From Kribbella pittospori (lineage in GTDB: Bacteria; Actinomycetota; Actinomycetes; Propionibacteriales; Kribbellaceae), in NCBI RefSeq assembly GCF_004331465.1, contig NZ_SJKB01000001.1, positions 1,240,001-1,304,000 of the forward strand: 64,000 nt of DNA, written 5' to 3'. The position numbers and the translations under genes are program-made. The notes beneath the pieces were generated by a model. The model had not been told where the DNA came from. It made no database searches and was given only the letters and a program-made list of their open reading frames with translations. Each line of letters begins with the position of its first letter. Within the stretch, counting starts at the first letter, position 1. Positions 52,690-63,716 of this stretch are shown piece by piece.

Positions 52690-55600
52690 ATGCCGCTCGT
52701 TGACCTGGACGACCCGGAGGAGTTGCGCGCCCGCTGGACCGCACTCGCCGCGGTCGCCCATGCCACCGGGTTCGATCGGCGGTGGTACGCCGACGAAGAC
52801 GGGTACCACCACCAGGACGAGACCGGGTCGGTGCTGCGGATGCAGCGGCTCGAGGACGGGCGCGCGGTGCTGTTCGGGTTCCAGACCCAGCACAGCCAGA
52901 CGAGGCGTGCCGATCTGCTGGCGGGGTCGCCGGACTGGATCGGCCAGCCGGAGGTGCGGCGGCGACAGACCGCCGGCGAGCTCGGCTTCGTGTACGGCGC
53001 GTTCAACGGGACGTGGGCGCGAGCGGCGTACCCGGGAGACCCGTGGCAGCCGGCCGAGGACGGGTTCACGCACATCGGGCAGTGGATCACGTCGGACGCG
53101 GACGCCGCCGCGGAGATGATCGAGTGGGTCGCGGAGTGGGCGGACTACCTCGGCGGACTGGACGAGTTGCAGCCGTTCGGGGTGCAGCTGATCCAGACCG
53201 CCGGCTCGTCCGGGATCTCGTTGGAGGCGCTGACGGCGTTCTTCGATCACTTCGAGATCGACGCGCGGTCGCCGGTCCAGCCGGACCTGCCGTCCGGCGT
53301 GGCCGCGGCCGAGGACTTCACCCGGAACTTTGCAGTCGCGGAAAGTTTCGCCGACGACCCTGACACAGCCGAGGTGTCGGTCGTTGAGGATGTTGTGATT
53401 GGAGCATCCGACGGGCCCGTCCCGGTGGACGAGGAGGACGAGCAGTCCTTCATCGTGCCGCCCGGCATCAGCCCGTTCACCGGCCAGCCGATCGACGAGG
53501 CCCCACAGCTGGCGTCGTACGGGCGGCCTGTTCATGAGGAGCCGGTGTACGAGGAGCCTGCGGTGTATCAGCAGGTCGCGTACCGGCCGGAGGCGCCGGC
53601 GGAGTACGGGGTCACCAGCAAGAAGCAGGGGTGGCTGCGGCGGCGTAAGCACGACAACGCGCCTGAGCCTGAGGTTCCGGCTGGTTTTGAGGGTGGTGGT
53701 GCGGCCGGTGGGCCGGCTCCTGGGACCTATCTACCGGACGACGTGTCGGGTGGGGGGCTGCCGGCGTACGGCGGTGGTCTGCCGTCGTCGGAGCCGCCGC
53801 GTGTCGGTGGTGGGGTGCACGAGGGGGAGGACTTCTACGCGAGCCTGTTCGCGGACGCTCCCTCGGCGGCGTACCAGCAGGATGCGGCCGAGCAGGACTG
53901 GGAGACCGCCGAACAGGCCGGCTGGAACGAGCAGGAAGCCACCAGCGAATACAACCCCTTCGCCGACGAGCCCGCCGCTGCCGAACCCGAGCCCGATCGC
54001 GAATGGGTAGGCGGCGCCTGGATCAACGGCCAATGGGTCGAAGACCCCGCCAACTACCACCCCCAGCCCGCCGCCTCCTCCCCAGACGACGACGAAGCCC
54101 CCACAGCAGAAATAGCAGCCGTCCCCGACCCCGAGCCACAGGCCGCCGAGTCCCCCTTCAACCCAACCGGCGAGCGGTCGCCCTTTGCACCGGTCAACCC
54201 AGCAGACGAGCAGTCGCCCTTCCCAGCCGACCCTGCGCAGGCCCAAACCGACGGTGCCCAGCACGAGGCCGGCGCTGCGCGGGCCGAGGGTGACGCTGCG
54301 CGAACCCAGTCCGGCGGTGCGCATGACCAGGCTGACGGTGCGCATGACCCGGCTGGCGTTGCGCCGTTCGTGGCTGGCCTGGCGCGGGACGAGGCTGATG
54401 TTGCGCGTGGCTCGGCTGACGTTGTGCGGGGCGAGGTGGACTCGTTCGAGGGCGACGACGAGGAGGAGTTGGCGTCGTTTACTGGGCCTTCGCCGTTCGC
54501 GCCGGTGGTGGCGGGGGAGTCCGAGGACGATCAGACCGCTGAGGTTCCTGCGGTTCGGGTCGACGAGATGGATGACCAGACGGCCGAGGTCCCGGCCGTG
54601 TCTGCGGAGCTGCCTGAGGCTAAAGCTCAAGTCGAGCCTCACCCTCAACCACAACCGTGGCCACACCCCCAGCCGGAGCCCTGGCCACAACCAGAACCCC
54701 ACCCGGCCCCCTGGCCGCAACCAGACCCACAGCCGTCCCCAACCCCGGACCCGTTCCCGCGCCCCGAGCCCCACCCGGAGCCCGCGCCGAGCCCGACCCC
54801 GGACCCCCAGCCCCACCCAGAGCCAGACCCGGACCGCGAGCCATGGCCCGACCCCGAGCCAGAACCACTGACCCCAGAACCCGACCCAACCCCAGAACCA
54901 CAACCAGAACCCGACCCAGACCAAGAGCCCTGGCCAGCCCCAGACCCCAACCCCAACCAGTGGACCCAACCCCACCCCGAGCCCCAGCCAGGCCCCGGAC
55001 CCCAACACGACCCGAACCACTGGCCCCAGTCGCAGCCGGCCGCTCAGCAGGATCCGAACCACCGGACTCAGCCAGGTCCTCGACCTCGGCAGGACCCAAA
55101 CGGCTGGCCTCAGTCGGAGCCGGCGGCGCAGCAGGACCCAGACCACTGGACCGAGTCGGAGCCGGCGGCGCAACAGGACCCGGACCACAGGACTCAGCCG
55201 GTACCTGGACCTCAGCAGCAGCCTGACCATTGGCCACAGTCGGAAATGGCGGCGCAGCAGGAGCCGGACCACCGGCCCCAGCCGGAGCCGGGGCGTCAGC
55301 AGGAGCCGGACCACCGGACTCAGCCCGGCCCTGGGCCTCAGCAAGAGCTGGACCACTGGAACCAGCCGGAGCCGGCTTCGCGGCCGGAGCGTGAGCACGA
55401 GCGGTGGGCTCACCCGGTGGGCGAGGCTGCTGACTACCAACAGTCCGAGCAGGAGAACGCGCCTTGGCAGCACCCCGATCCGGAAGACGACCGGTGGGGG
55501 CAGGCTGAACCTGCGCAAGCGCAGGAGGGCTGGGCTCAGTCCGACGGTGAGTCGGCTCCGCACGCGGCAGCCCCGTCCGCGCCGCGCCCGGTCGGGCCGG

Positions 55601-57159
55601 CTCCGCAGGCGGCGGGTCCGCATGCGTCGGCTCAACAAGCGTCGGCTCCGCAGGCGGCGGGTCCGCATGCGTCGGCTCAACAAGCGTCGGCACCGCAGGC
55701 GTCGGGTCCGCATGGGTCGGCTCAACAAGCGTCGGCTCCGCAGGCGGCGGGTCCGAACGCAGCGGGTCCGGACGCCTCGGGTCCGTACGGGTCGGCTGCG
55801 GATGTGTCCGGGGCGGATGTGTGGGGCGGGTCTCCGGGCGGGGACTGGCAGGAGGAGGACGCTGGGGCGTACTCCGTGCCGGTGGCGGATGCGGATGCGC
55901 CGACCGGGGAGATCCCGGTGGTCGAGGACGAGATCGCTGCGGGGCCTGCGCCGATCGTGAATGCGCACGAGGCGAGTACGGCGTCAGGTCCGGTGGATGA
56001 CGAGACGCCGACTGGGCCTGTGCCTGTGGTGGACGCGGACGCCAGGTCTCAAGAGCACGGCCTGCCTGCCGGGTCGGTCCCGGGGGAAGCGGCCAGCTTC
56101 CCGACTGCGGATAACGACGACGCGCCTCCCGGGCCAGTTCCGGGGATGCGGGCGAACGGCTTCTCGGGTGCGGATGACGTGCCGACCGGGTCTGTGCCGG
56201 TGGTGGAGGCCAACGGCTTCCCGGGAGTGCAGGCGAATGGCTTCGCCGGTCCGGATGGCGACGGCGTGCCGACTGGGTCTGTGCCGGTCGCGCACGCGAA
56301 CGGCTTCACGCGGGTGGACCCGGAACGGCGCTCCTCTCGTGGAGATGCCGAGGATGACGTGTCTGCCGGGGCTTTGCCGGTGGCACACGCGAACGACTTC
56401 AACGACGACGACATGCCTACTGGGTCGGTGCCGGTCGTGCAGGGGGATGGCTTCCCGGGTGCGGACGATGTGCCGACCGGGGCTGTGCCGGTTGTGGCGG
56501 ACGACGGGTTCTCGGATGACGAGACGCCTACGGGTGTTGTGCCGGTGGTCAGCCCGGACGGGATTCAGCCGGAGTCGGATGGGGTCGGGCCGGATGTGGG
56601 GGTTCCGGCGGGTCGGGTTATCGAGCGGATGTCTATTCCTGGGCTTGCGTTGGCGGGGTCTGAGGGGCCGGGGATCGAGCTTGTGCCGGGGTCGATCGAG
56701 GAAGCGTTGCGCGCTGAGGTGGAGCGGCCCCGGCCTCGGCCGCAGGAGTCGGCGGCGTTTGAGGCGCTGCACGACTGGTGCCGCGCGCGGACCGCGATCG
56801 TGCCGTCGGGGTTCACCATTCAGGTCCAGGTGCTCGACCCGGGCGCGCCGTCGTACCGGTTCGATCTGGAGCCGCCGGATGTGGACGACCCGGAGTTCGC
56901 CGCGGACAAGCTGAGCGGGCTGCTCGGCGACCTGTGGGTGACCGAGGCGGAGAGCGAGCTCGGCGGCTGGTTGTTCGCCCGGATCGACGCGGCCGGCCGG
57001 ACCATGCGGGTGGACCGGTGGTACGACCGCGTCCCGGACTGGTGGGACAACCCGGTGGAGCCGCGGCTCGACGTCAACGGTCTGGTTCGGCGACTGTACG
57101 GCCGCGGTCCGCAGTGGCAGCCGTCGTACCTCGAGAGGCTGTACACGACCGCAAGATAG
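52690..57159 (+). CDS. giant low-complexity repeat protein with two folded ends
   Basis: 1489 aa. Residues 1-about 200 are a globular domain I do not recognise (ELRARWTALAAVAHATGFDRRWYAD, GFTHIGQWITSDADAAAEMIEWVAEWADYLGGLDELQPFG). Residues about 200-1310 are acidic, disordered and repetitive. About 650-915 is a Pro/Trp/His/Gln tract (PQPEPWPQ; then about 15-residue units like QQDPDHWPQSEPAA). About 970-1034 has GPHASAQQASAPQAA units, and 1097-1290 has at least eight D-(D/E)-x-PTGxVPV units. The C-terminal 180 residues are again globular (GGWLFARIDAAGRTMRVDRWYDRVPDWWDNPVEPRLD), faintly YezG-immunity-like. No signal peptide or membrane segment. Confidence 0.8.
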   Translation: MPLVDLDDPEELRARWTALAAVAHATGFDRRWYADEDGYHHQDETGSVLRMQRLEDGRAVLFGFQTQHSQTRRADLLAGSPDWIGQPEVRRRQTAGELGFVYGAFNGTWARAAYPGDPWQPAEDGFTHIGQWITSDADAAAEMIEWVAEWADYLGGLDELQPFGVQLIQTAGSSGISLEALTAFFDHFEIDARSPVQPDLPSGVAAAEDFTRNFAVAESFADDPDTAEVSVVEDVVIGASDGPVPVDEEDEQSFIVPPGISPFTGQPIDEAPQLASYGRPVHEEPVYEEPAVYQQVAYRPEAPAEYGVTSKKQGWLRRRKHDNAPEPEVPAGFEGGGAAGGPAPGTYLPDDVSGGGLPAYGGGLPSSEPPRVGGGVHEGEDFYASLFADAPSAAYQQDAAEQDWETAEQAGWNEQEATSEYNPFADEPAAAEPEPDREWVGGAWINGQWVEDPANYHPQPAASSPDDDEAPTAEIAAVPDPEPQAAESPFNPTGERSPFAPVNPADEQSPFPADPAQAQTDGAQHEAGAARAEGDAARTQSGGAHDQADGAHDPAGVAPFVAGLARDEADVARGSADVVRGEVDSFEGDDEEELASFTGPSPFAPVVAGESEDDQTAEVPAVRVDEMDDQTAEVPAVSAELPEAKAQVEPHPQPQPWPHPQPEPWPQPEPHPAPWPQPDPQPSPTPDPFPRPEPHPEPAPSPTPDPQPHPEPDPDREPWPDPEPEPLTPEPDPTPEPQPEPDPDQEPWPAPDPNPNQWTQPHPEPQPGPGPQHDPNHWPQSQPAAQQDPNHRTQPGPRPRQDPNGWPQSEPAAQQDPDHWTESEPAAQQDPDHRTQPVPGPQQQPDHWPQSEMAAQQEPDHRPQPEPGRQQEPDHRTQPGPGPQQELDHWNQPEPASRPEREHERWAHPVGEAADYQQSEQENAPWQHPDPEDDRWGQAEPAQAQEGWAQSDGESAPHAAAPSAPRPVGPAPQAAGPHASAQQASAPQAAGPHASAQQASAPQASGPHGSAQQASAPQAAGPNAAGPDASGPYGSAADVSGADVWGGSPGGDWQEEDAGAYSVPVADADAPTGEIPVVEDEIAAGPAPIVNAHEASTASGPVDDETPTGPVPVVDADARSQEHGLPAGSVPGEAASFPTADNDDAPPGPVPGMRANGFSGADDVPTGSVPVVEANGFPGVQANGFAGPDGDGVPTGSVPVAHANGFTRVDPERRSSRGDAEDDVSAGALPVAHANDFNDDDMPTGSVPVVQGDGFPGADDVPTGAVPVVADDGFSDDETPTGVVPVVSPDGIQPESDGVGPDVGVPAGRVIERMSIPGLALAGSEGPGIELVPGSIEEALRAEVERPRPRPQESAAFEALHDWCRARTAIVPSGFTIQVQVLDPGAPSYRFDLEPPDVDDPEFAADKLSGLLGDLWVTEAESELGGWLFARIDAAGRTMRVDRWYDRVPDWWDNPVEPRLDVNGLVRRLYGRGPQWQPSYLERLYTTAR
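54640..55430 (+). repeat. Pro/Gln/His/Trp-coding tandem repeats
   Basis: In-frame degenerate repeats of two kinds. First come PxPxPW dipeptide-rich runs (54640-54960) with C/A-only codons on the plus strand; then about 42-48-bp units built around CAG-CAG-GAC-CCG-GAC-CAC (QQDPDH) ending in CAG(T/C)CGGAGCC (QSEP). Both are within the 1489-aa gene. Confidence 0.75.
55600..55790 (+). repeat. nearly identical 60-bp tandem units (GPHASAQQASAPQA)
   Basis: Units beginning GGTCCGCATG(C/G)GTCGGCTCAA and continuing CAAGCGTCGGC(T/A)CCGCAGG occur three times with a 60-bp period, a recent in-frame duplication in the 1489-aa gene; a fourth degenerate unit follows. Confidence 0.8.
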
Positions 57160-57162
57160 CGT
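57157..57162 (+). promoter_or_regulatory. -10 element of LLM oxidoreductase (leaderless start)
   Basis: TAGCGT is 7 nt before ATG 57170. Its first three bases are the stop codon of the preceding gene. Confidence 0.45.
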
Positions 57163-57169
57163 TGGCGCC

Positions 57170-58102
57170 ATGCTTCTCAGGATCTTCACCGAACCTCAGC
57201 AAGGTGCCTCGTACGACGATCTGCTCGCGGTGGCACGCAAGACCGAGGAGAACGGGTTCGACGCGTTCTTCCGGTCCGACCACTACCTGGTGATGGGCGA
57301 CCACGACGGCCTGCCCGGACCGACCGACGCGTGGATCACACTGGCCGGCCTGGCCCGTGAGACGCAGCGGATCAAGCTCGGCACCCTCGTCAGTTCGGCG
57401 ACGTACCGCAACCCGGGCGTGCTCGCGATCACGGTCGCTCAGGTCGACCAGATGAGCGGCGGCCGCGCCGAGCTGGGCCTCGGGGCCGGCTGGTACGAGG
57501 CGGAGCACAAGGCATACGGCTTGGACTTCCCGGACACCCCGGGCCGCTTCGACCTGCTGACCGAGCAGCTCGAGCTGATCACCGGCCTGTGGGACACGCC
57601 AGTGGGGGAGAAGTACAACTTCACGGGCAAGCACTACCAGCTGACCGACTCGCCGGCGCTTCCCAAGCCGGTCCAGCGGCCGCACCCGCCGATCATCGTC
57701 GGCGGCGCGGGCAAGAAGCGTACGCCGGCCCTCGCGGCGCAGTTCGCGAGTGAGTTCAACGCCGGCTTCCGCAGCGTCGACCTCACGGACACTCTGTTCC
57801 GGCGCGTCCAGGCCGCCTGCGACGCGATCGGCCGCGACCCGAAGAGCCTTGCTCTGTCCACCGCACACACCGTTGTCCTCGGCAAGGACGACGCGGAGGT
57901 CAAGCAGCGTGCCGACGCGATCGGCCGCGACGTCGACGACCTGAAGCAGAACTCGATCGCCGGCACTCCCGCCGAGGTCGTGGACCGGCTCAGCCAGTAC
58001 GCCGCCGTTGGATCCCAGCGTCAGTACGTCCAGATCATGGACCTCCAGGATCTGGACCACCTCGACCTGATCGCCGCGGAAGTTCTTCCACAGGTTTCCT
58101 GA
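57170..58102 (+). CDS. LLM-class F420-dependent oxidoreductase
   Basis: 310-aa luciferase-like TIM-barrel oxidoreductase. Family signs: MLLRIFTEPQQGASYDDLLAVARKTEENGFDAFFRSDHY, TYRNPGVLAITVAQVDQMSGGRAELGLGAGWYEAEHKAYGLDFP and HPPIIVGGAGKKRTPALAAQFASEFN. In actinomycetes this subgroup usually binds coenzyme F420 rather than FMN; the substrate is unknown. The stop of the previous gene is only 10 bp away, and a promoter overlaps that stop. Confidence 0.88.
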   Translation: MLLRIFTEPQQGASYDDLLAVARKTEENGFDAFFRSDHYLVMGDHDGLPGPTDAWITLAGLARETQRIKLGTLVSSATYRNPGVLAITVAQVDQMSGGRAELGLGAGWYEAEHKAYGLDFPDTPGRFDLLTEQLELITGLWDTPVGEKYNFTGKHYQLTDSPALPKPVQRPHPPIIVGGAGKKRTPALAAQFASEFNAGFRSVDLTDTLFRRVQAACDAIGRDPKSLALSTAHTVVLGKDDAEVKQRADAIGRDVDDLKQNSIAGTPAEVVDRLSQYAAVGSQRQYVQIMDLQDLDHLDLIAAEVLPQVS

Positions 58103-58132
58103 CGGCGGGGAAAGTTGGCTCGATGTCGTGTA

Positions 58133-58146
58133 TCTTGATGTCGAGA
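58133..58146. promoter_or_regulatory. inverted repeat upstream of acnA
   Basis: TCTTGA-TG-TCGAGA, a 6-2-6 dyad with one mismatch, 100 bp before the acnA start and just upstream of the iron-box-like site. Candidate operator for an unidentified regulator. Confidence 0.4.
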
Positions 58147-58158
58147 GAGTTTGTGGCG

Positions 58159-58177
58159 CGAGGTTAGGGCAACCTGA
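58159..58177. promoter_or_regulatory. candidate DtxR/IdeR iron box upstream of acnA
   Basis: The 19 bases at 58159-58177 (core AGGTTAGGGCAACCT) match 15 of 19 positions of the IdeR/DtxR consensus TTAGGTTAGGSTAACCTAA, including the whole AGGTTAGG half. It lies 69 bp before ATG 58246. Binding would link aconitase, an Fe-S enzyme, to iron supply. Confidence 0.5.
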
Positions 58178-58245
58178 CCTCGCGGCCGGGCCGGGTGCTC
58201 GGCAGGATGGGTTCAGCGAACAGGACCGGATAGAGGAGCAGGCTG

Positions 58246-61032
<2,787 letters not shown>

Positions 61033-61041
61033 CAGCAACAA

Positions 61042-61085
61042 AAAGTACGGCGTACCCCGGCCCCTCAACCGGAGTACGCCGTACT
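61042..61085. terminator. terminator between acnA and membrane protein gene
   Basis: A 17-bp stem with one mismatch (61044-61060 with 61069-61085) and an 8-nt loop. Read on the minus strand it is followed by TTTTTG, so it mainly ends the membrane-protein gene; it may also serve acnA. Confidence 0.75.
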
Positions 61086-61095
61086 CGTCTGTGGA

Positions 61096-62121
61096 CTACT
61101 TGCAGCCGAGGCCGTCCGCGTAGCCGACCGGCGCCTGATCCTTGGCGATGTCGTCGGCGAACTCCCAGAGGATCCTCGGGTAGTCGCCGTCCTTGGCCAT
61201 TTCCTTCAGGATCGGCCAGTTGTGACTGGTCTTCATCGCGGCGACCGCTTCGGCAACCTTCGTCTTGTCACCGGACTTCTTCGCCGCGGTCCACTGGTCG
61301 AGCCACGCGCAGCTGACCGCGCCGCTGACTCGCGCGCCGACCTGGTACCGGTCGCCGACTGTCTGCTGGTACAGGCCCGCGGCGTCGAACCCGTCCGGCT
61401 TCGGCAGGTCCGCGAGCATCGCGTCGACGGTCTTCTTGTTGTCGGCCGGCTTGACCGCGGACGCGGGCAGCGCGTCGAGCCATTCCTCGACACCGACCGG
61501 CTTCAGCTTCCCGATCAGCGTGCGGTACGCCGCCTCCGAGCCGACGTCGGTGCGGATCTCGAGGAAGTTCTTGCCCTTCGGCTTCAGAATCGTGGTGAAG
61601 TCGGTCGTGTCGCCGTACCGGAAGATCGTCCCGGCCTGGCCGAGGAGCTCGATCGGCTGGTGGGTGTTGTCGTGGGCCCGGTCGTCGAAGTACGTCTGGT
61701 ACTGGTCCGCCGGCCGCCAGAACACGTCGAGGCGCTGGTTGCCTTTGGCAAAGGTCATCTCACCGAGGTCGGCGGTGAACTCGTCGACCCGGCTGACCTT
61801 CCAGCCGGGCGCGTCGACGAGCAGGCGCTGGTTCGCCTCCGCGATGGCGCGGACCTCGGCGGCGTACGCGGAGGTCGGAGCGGCGGGGTTGCCGCGGGGA
61901 AAGAACACACCGGTGAGCGCGACGACGATCGCAGCCGCGGCGGCGACGAGGACGATGACGCGTCGCCGGCGGTTCGGTCTCAGCTCGGGGGTCGGTGCGG
62001 TGGTGGTCACGATCTCCTCCAACAGGTCGGACGCGGCGGCTCCGGCCGGCAGGTGCCGGACCGAGTCGTCGCCGAACGGGTTGGCCCGCGCGAGCAGCCG
62101 GTCGAGCTCGTGGTCGTTCAT
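61096..62121 (-). CDS. sigma-linked membrane protein (putative anti-sigma)
   Basis: 341 aa. A cytoplasmic N-terminus (MNDHELDRLLARANPFGDDSVRHLPAGAAASDLLEEI) is followed by one membrane helix (about residues 54-72, VIVLVAAAAAIVVALTGVFF) and an exported domain of about 265 residues with two cysteines (VSCAWLDQ and DGLGCK). This N-terminal pattern occurs in other actinobacterial proteins paired with ECF factors. ATG 62121 has AGGAGGAGCG upstream and overlaps the sigma-factor stop (ATGA). Confidence 0.72.
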   Translation of the reverse strand: MNDHELDRLLARANPFGDDSVRHLPAGAAASDLLEEIVTTTAPTPELRPNRRRRVIVLVAAAAAIVVALTGVFFPRGNPAAPTSAYAAEVRAIAEANQRLLVDAPGWKVSRVDEFTADLGEMTFAKGNQRLDVFWRPADQYQTYFDDRAHDNTHQPIELLGQAGTIFRYGDTTDFTTILKPKGKNFLEIRTDVGSEAAYRTLIGKLKPVGVEEWLDALPASAVKPADNKKTVDAMLADLPKPDGFDAAGLYQQTVGDRYQVGARVSGAVSCAWLDQWTAAKKSGDKTKVAEAVAAMKTSHNWPILKEMAKDGDYPRILWEFADDIAKDQAPVGYADGLGCK

Positions 62122-62717
62122 CGCTCCTCCTGAACTGCTTGTGCGTGCTGGTCATCCCGTACGTGTCCGTCAGCAGAGGCAACGTCTCCGATCGCTGCGC
62201 GCAGTCTGCTTCGGGCCCGGTGCAGCCTGGTCCGGACGGTGCGCGCGGGGACCCCGAGCACGACCGCTGCCTCACGGGGATCGAGGCCGTCCCAGCCGGT
62301 GAGCATGATCAGTTCGCGGTCGCTGTCGCTCAGTTTCTCCAGTCCGGCCCGGATCGCCTCGGTCGACTCGGACAGGCTGGTCAGATCCGGAGTCACCTCC
62401 GCCAGTTCCAGCCGCAGCCGCTCGGCCAGCCGGTCCCGCCGGAGCTCGCCGCGCCGGTGGTTGGCCAGCACGCGGCGGGCCACGCCGAACAGATACAGCC
62501 GTGCGGCGTCGTCGGGGGGCACCTCGTCCATCCGGCGCCAGGCGACGAGCATCGTCTCCGCGACGATGTCGGCTGCGTCCTCGGGCGAGTTCACGCGTCG
62601 CAGTGCGTACCCGAGCAACCGGCGAAAGTTGTCGTCGAACAACTCGCGAAAACGGAGCTCGTGGTCCGGAACGGCGCGAAGTGCCACCGGTGCGGGTGGA
62701 CTCGGCGTACTCGTCAT
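62118..62717 (-). CDS. ECF-type RNA polymerase sigma factor (second)
   Basis: 199-aa sigma factor. Region 2: ELFDDNFRRLLGYALRRVNSPEDAADIVAETMLVAWRRMDEVP and RLYLFGVARRVLANHRR; region 4: LEKLSDSDRELIMLTGWDGLDPREAAVVLGVPARTVRTRLHRARSRLR. ATG 62717 begins MTSTPSPPAPVALRAV; longer minus-strand frames to 63254 are shadows of the HEAT gene. The next gene overlaps by ATGA. Confidence 0.9.
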   Translation of the reverse strand: MTSTPSPPAPVALRAVPDHELRFRELFDDNFRRLLGYALRRVNSPEDAADIVAETMLVAWRRMDEVPPDDAARLYLFGVARRVLANHRRGELRRDRLAERLRLELAEVTPDLTSLSESTEAIRAGLEKLSDSDRELIMLTGWDGLDPREAAVVLGVPARTVRTRLHRARSRLRAAIGDVASADGHVRDDQHAQAVQEER

Positions 62718-62798
62718 ATCGGATCCATGTCCGGGACCGCGGGGGTCGTTACAGGTCGGCGGCCAGAATTTGTCGGCGGGTGCGGCTTTACTGACGGT

Positions 62799-63371
62799 AT
62801 GGCTGCCGAGGGTCGTGACCATCCCCGCGACGTCGTGCTGCGCGCGTGTGCCGAGCACGGCCAGGACACGGTGATCGACTGGTGCATCGCGTTCCTCACC
62901 GGGGAGATCTCGGGGGAGGACGCGTACGGCGCCGACCTGCCGAAGCTGGCGGCGATCACGGGCAGTGCCAACCCAGGCGGCTGGTCGGCGCCGGTCGACC
63001 CGGTGAACTACTACTGGATCCGGGTCTGGGCTGCCCGGGTCTTCCTCTACGTCTGGCGCGACGATGTCGTCGACGCACTCCTGGTCGCCGCGAAGGACCC
63101 GGCCTGGCGCGTGCGTGAGCACGTCGCTCGCATCGCCGCGAAGCACGAGCTGGGTCAACTGGCGGACGCGCTCGTCCCGGACCTGTCGCACGAGCTTCCC
63201 CGGGTCCGCGCCGCGGCCGCCCGGGCGATCGGCGCCACCGGCGAGGCCGAGCACGCGGAGCCGTTGCAGGAATTGATCGACGATCCGGACCCGTCCGTGC
63301 GAGCGGCCGCCGAGGCGGCGCTGGCCCGGTTGGAGAAACGGCTGGATCGCCGTTTCGAACGGCGTACCTAG
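62799..63371 (+). CDS. HEAT-repeat protein
   Basis: 190 aa. After a polar N-terminal half (DVVLRACAEHGQDTVIDWCIAFLTGEISGEDAYG), three to four HEAT units occupy residues 85-180: DDVVDALLVAAKDPAWRVREHVARIAAKHELGQLADALVPDLSHELPRVRAAAARAIGATG and LQELIDDPDPSVRAAAEAALARL. It is probably a protein-binding scaffold; the partner is unknown. Divergent from the ECF gene. Confidence 0.82.
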   Translation: MAAEGRDHPRDVVLRACAEHGQDTVIDWCIAFLTGEISGEDAYGADLPKLAAITGSANPGGWSAPVDPVNYYWIRVWAARVFLYVWRDDVVDALLVAAKDPAWRVREHVARIAAKHELGQLADALVPDLSHELPRVRAAAARAIGATGEAEHAEPLQELIDDPDPSVRAAAEAALARLEKRLDRRFERRT

Positions 63372-63429
63372 TCATCCGATCGTCACCTGGAGGTCAGCCG
63401 CCGCACACCTCGCCGGGAGCGGTCGGCGC

Positions 63430-63706
63430 ATGGAGACCTCCCGTAGATCCGTCCTGAAAGCCGGTCTGGCGGCTGTGGCCGGCCTGACCTCGACCCTGAC
63501 GGCTACGTGAACACCACGATCACCCGCGAGTCCCTGGTCGCCAACTTCCGCACAGTCCCTCGGCCCAAACCGAGGACGCCGAAGTCTTCACCCGAGCCCC
63601 CTTCACCATCGAAGACCACGATCCCGGCCTCAACCTCACCGCCAACAACCCAGCCGCCGAAGCCGCTCGCACCCTGAGCGCGGCTACCCAGGACACGGTC
63701 GCCTGA
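63430..63706 (+). pseudogene. remnant of PhoD-like alkaline phosphatase
   Basis: An intact Tat signal start METSRRSVLKAGLAAVAGL reaches a stop at 63508-63510 after 26 codons. A second frame from about 63498 reads DGYVNTTITRESLVANFRTVP, and a third from 63569 reads TEDAEVFTRAPFTIEDHDPGL down to TGA 63704-63706. Together these resemble the first and last parts of PhoD-type phosphatases, with the catalytic middle deleted and at least one further frameshift. The similarity is recalled, not computed. Confidence 0.62.
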
Positions 63707-63716
63707 GAGACGGCCA

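Noticed and set aside
53731..55968. 745-aa minus-strand open frame opposite the giant repeat gene
   Set aside because: It mirrors the repeats of the plus-strand gene, is extremely Arg/Leu/Val rich, has no start context, and the plus frame has folded domains at both ends.
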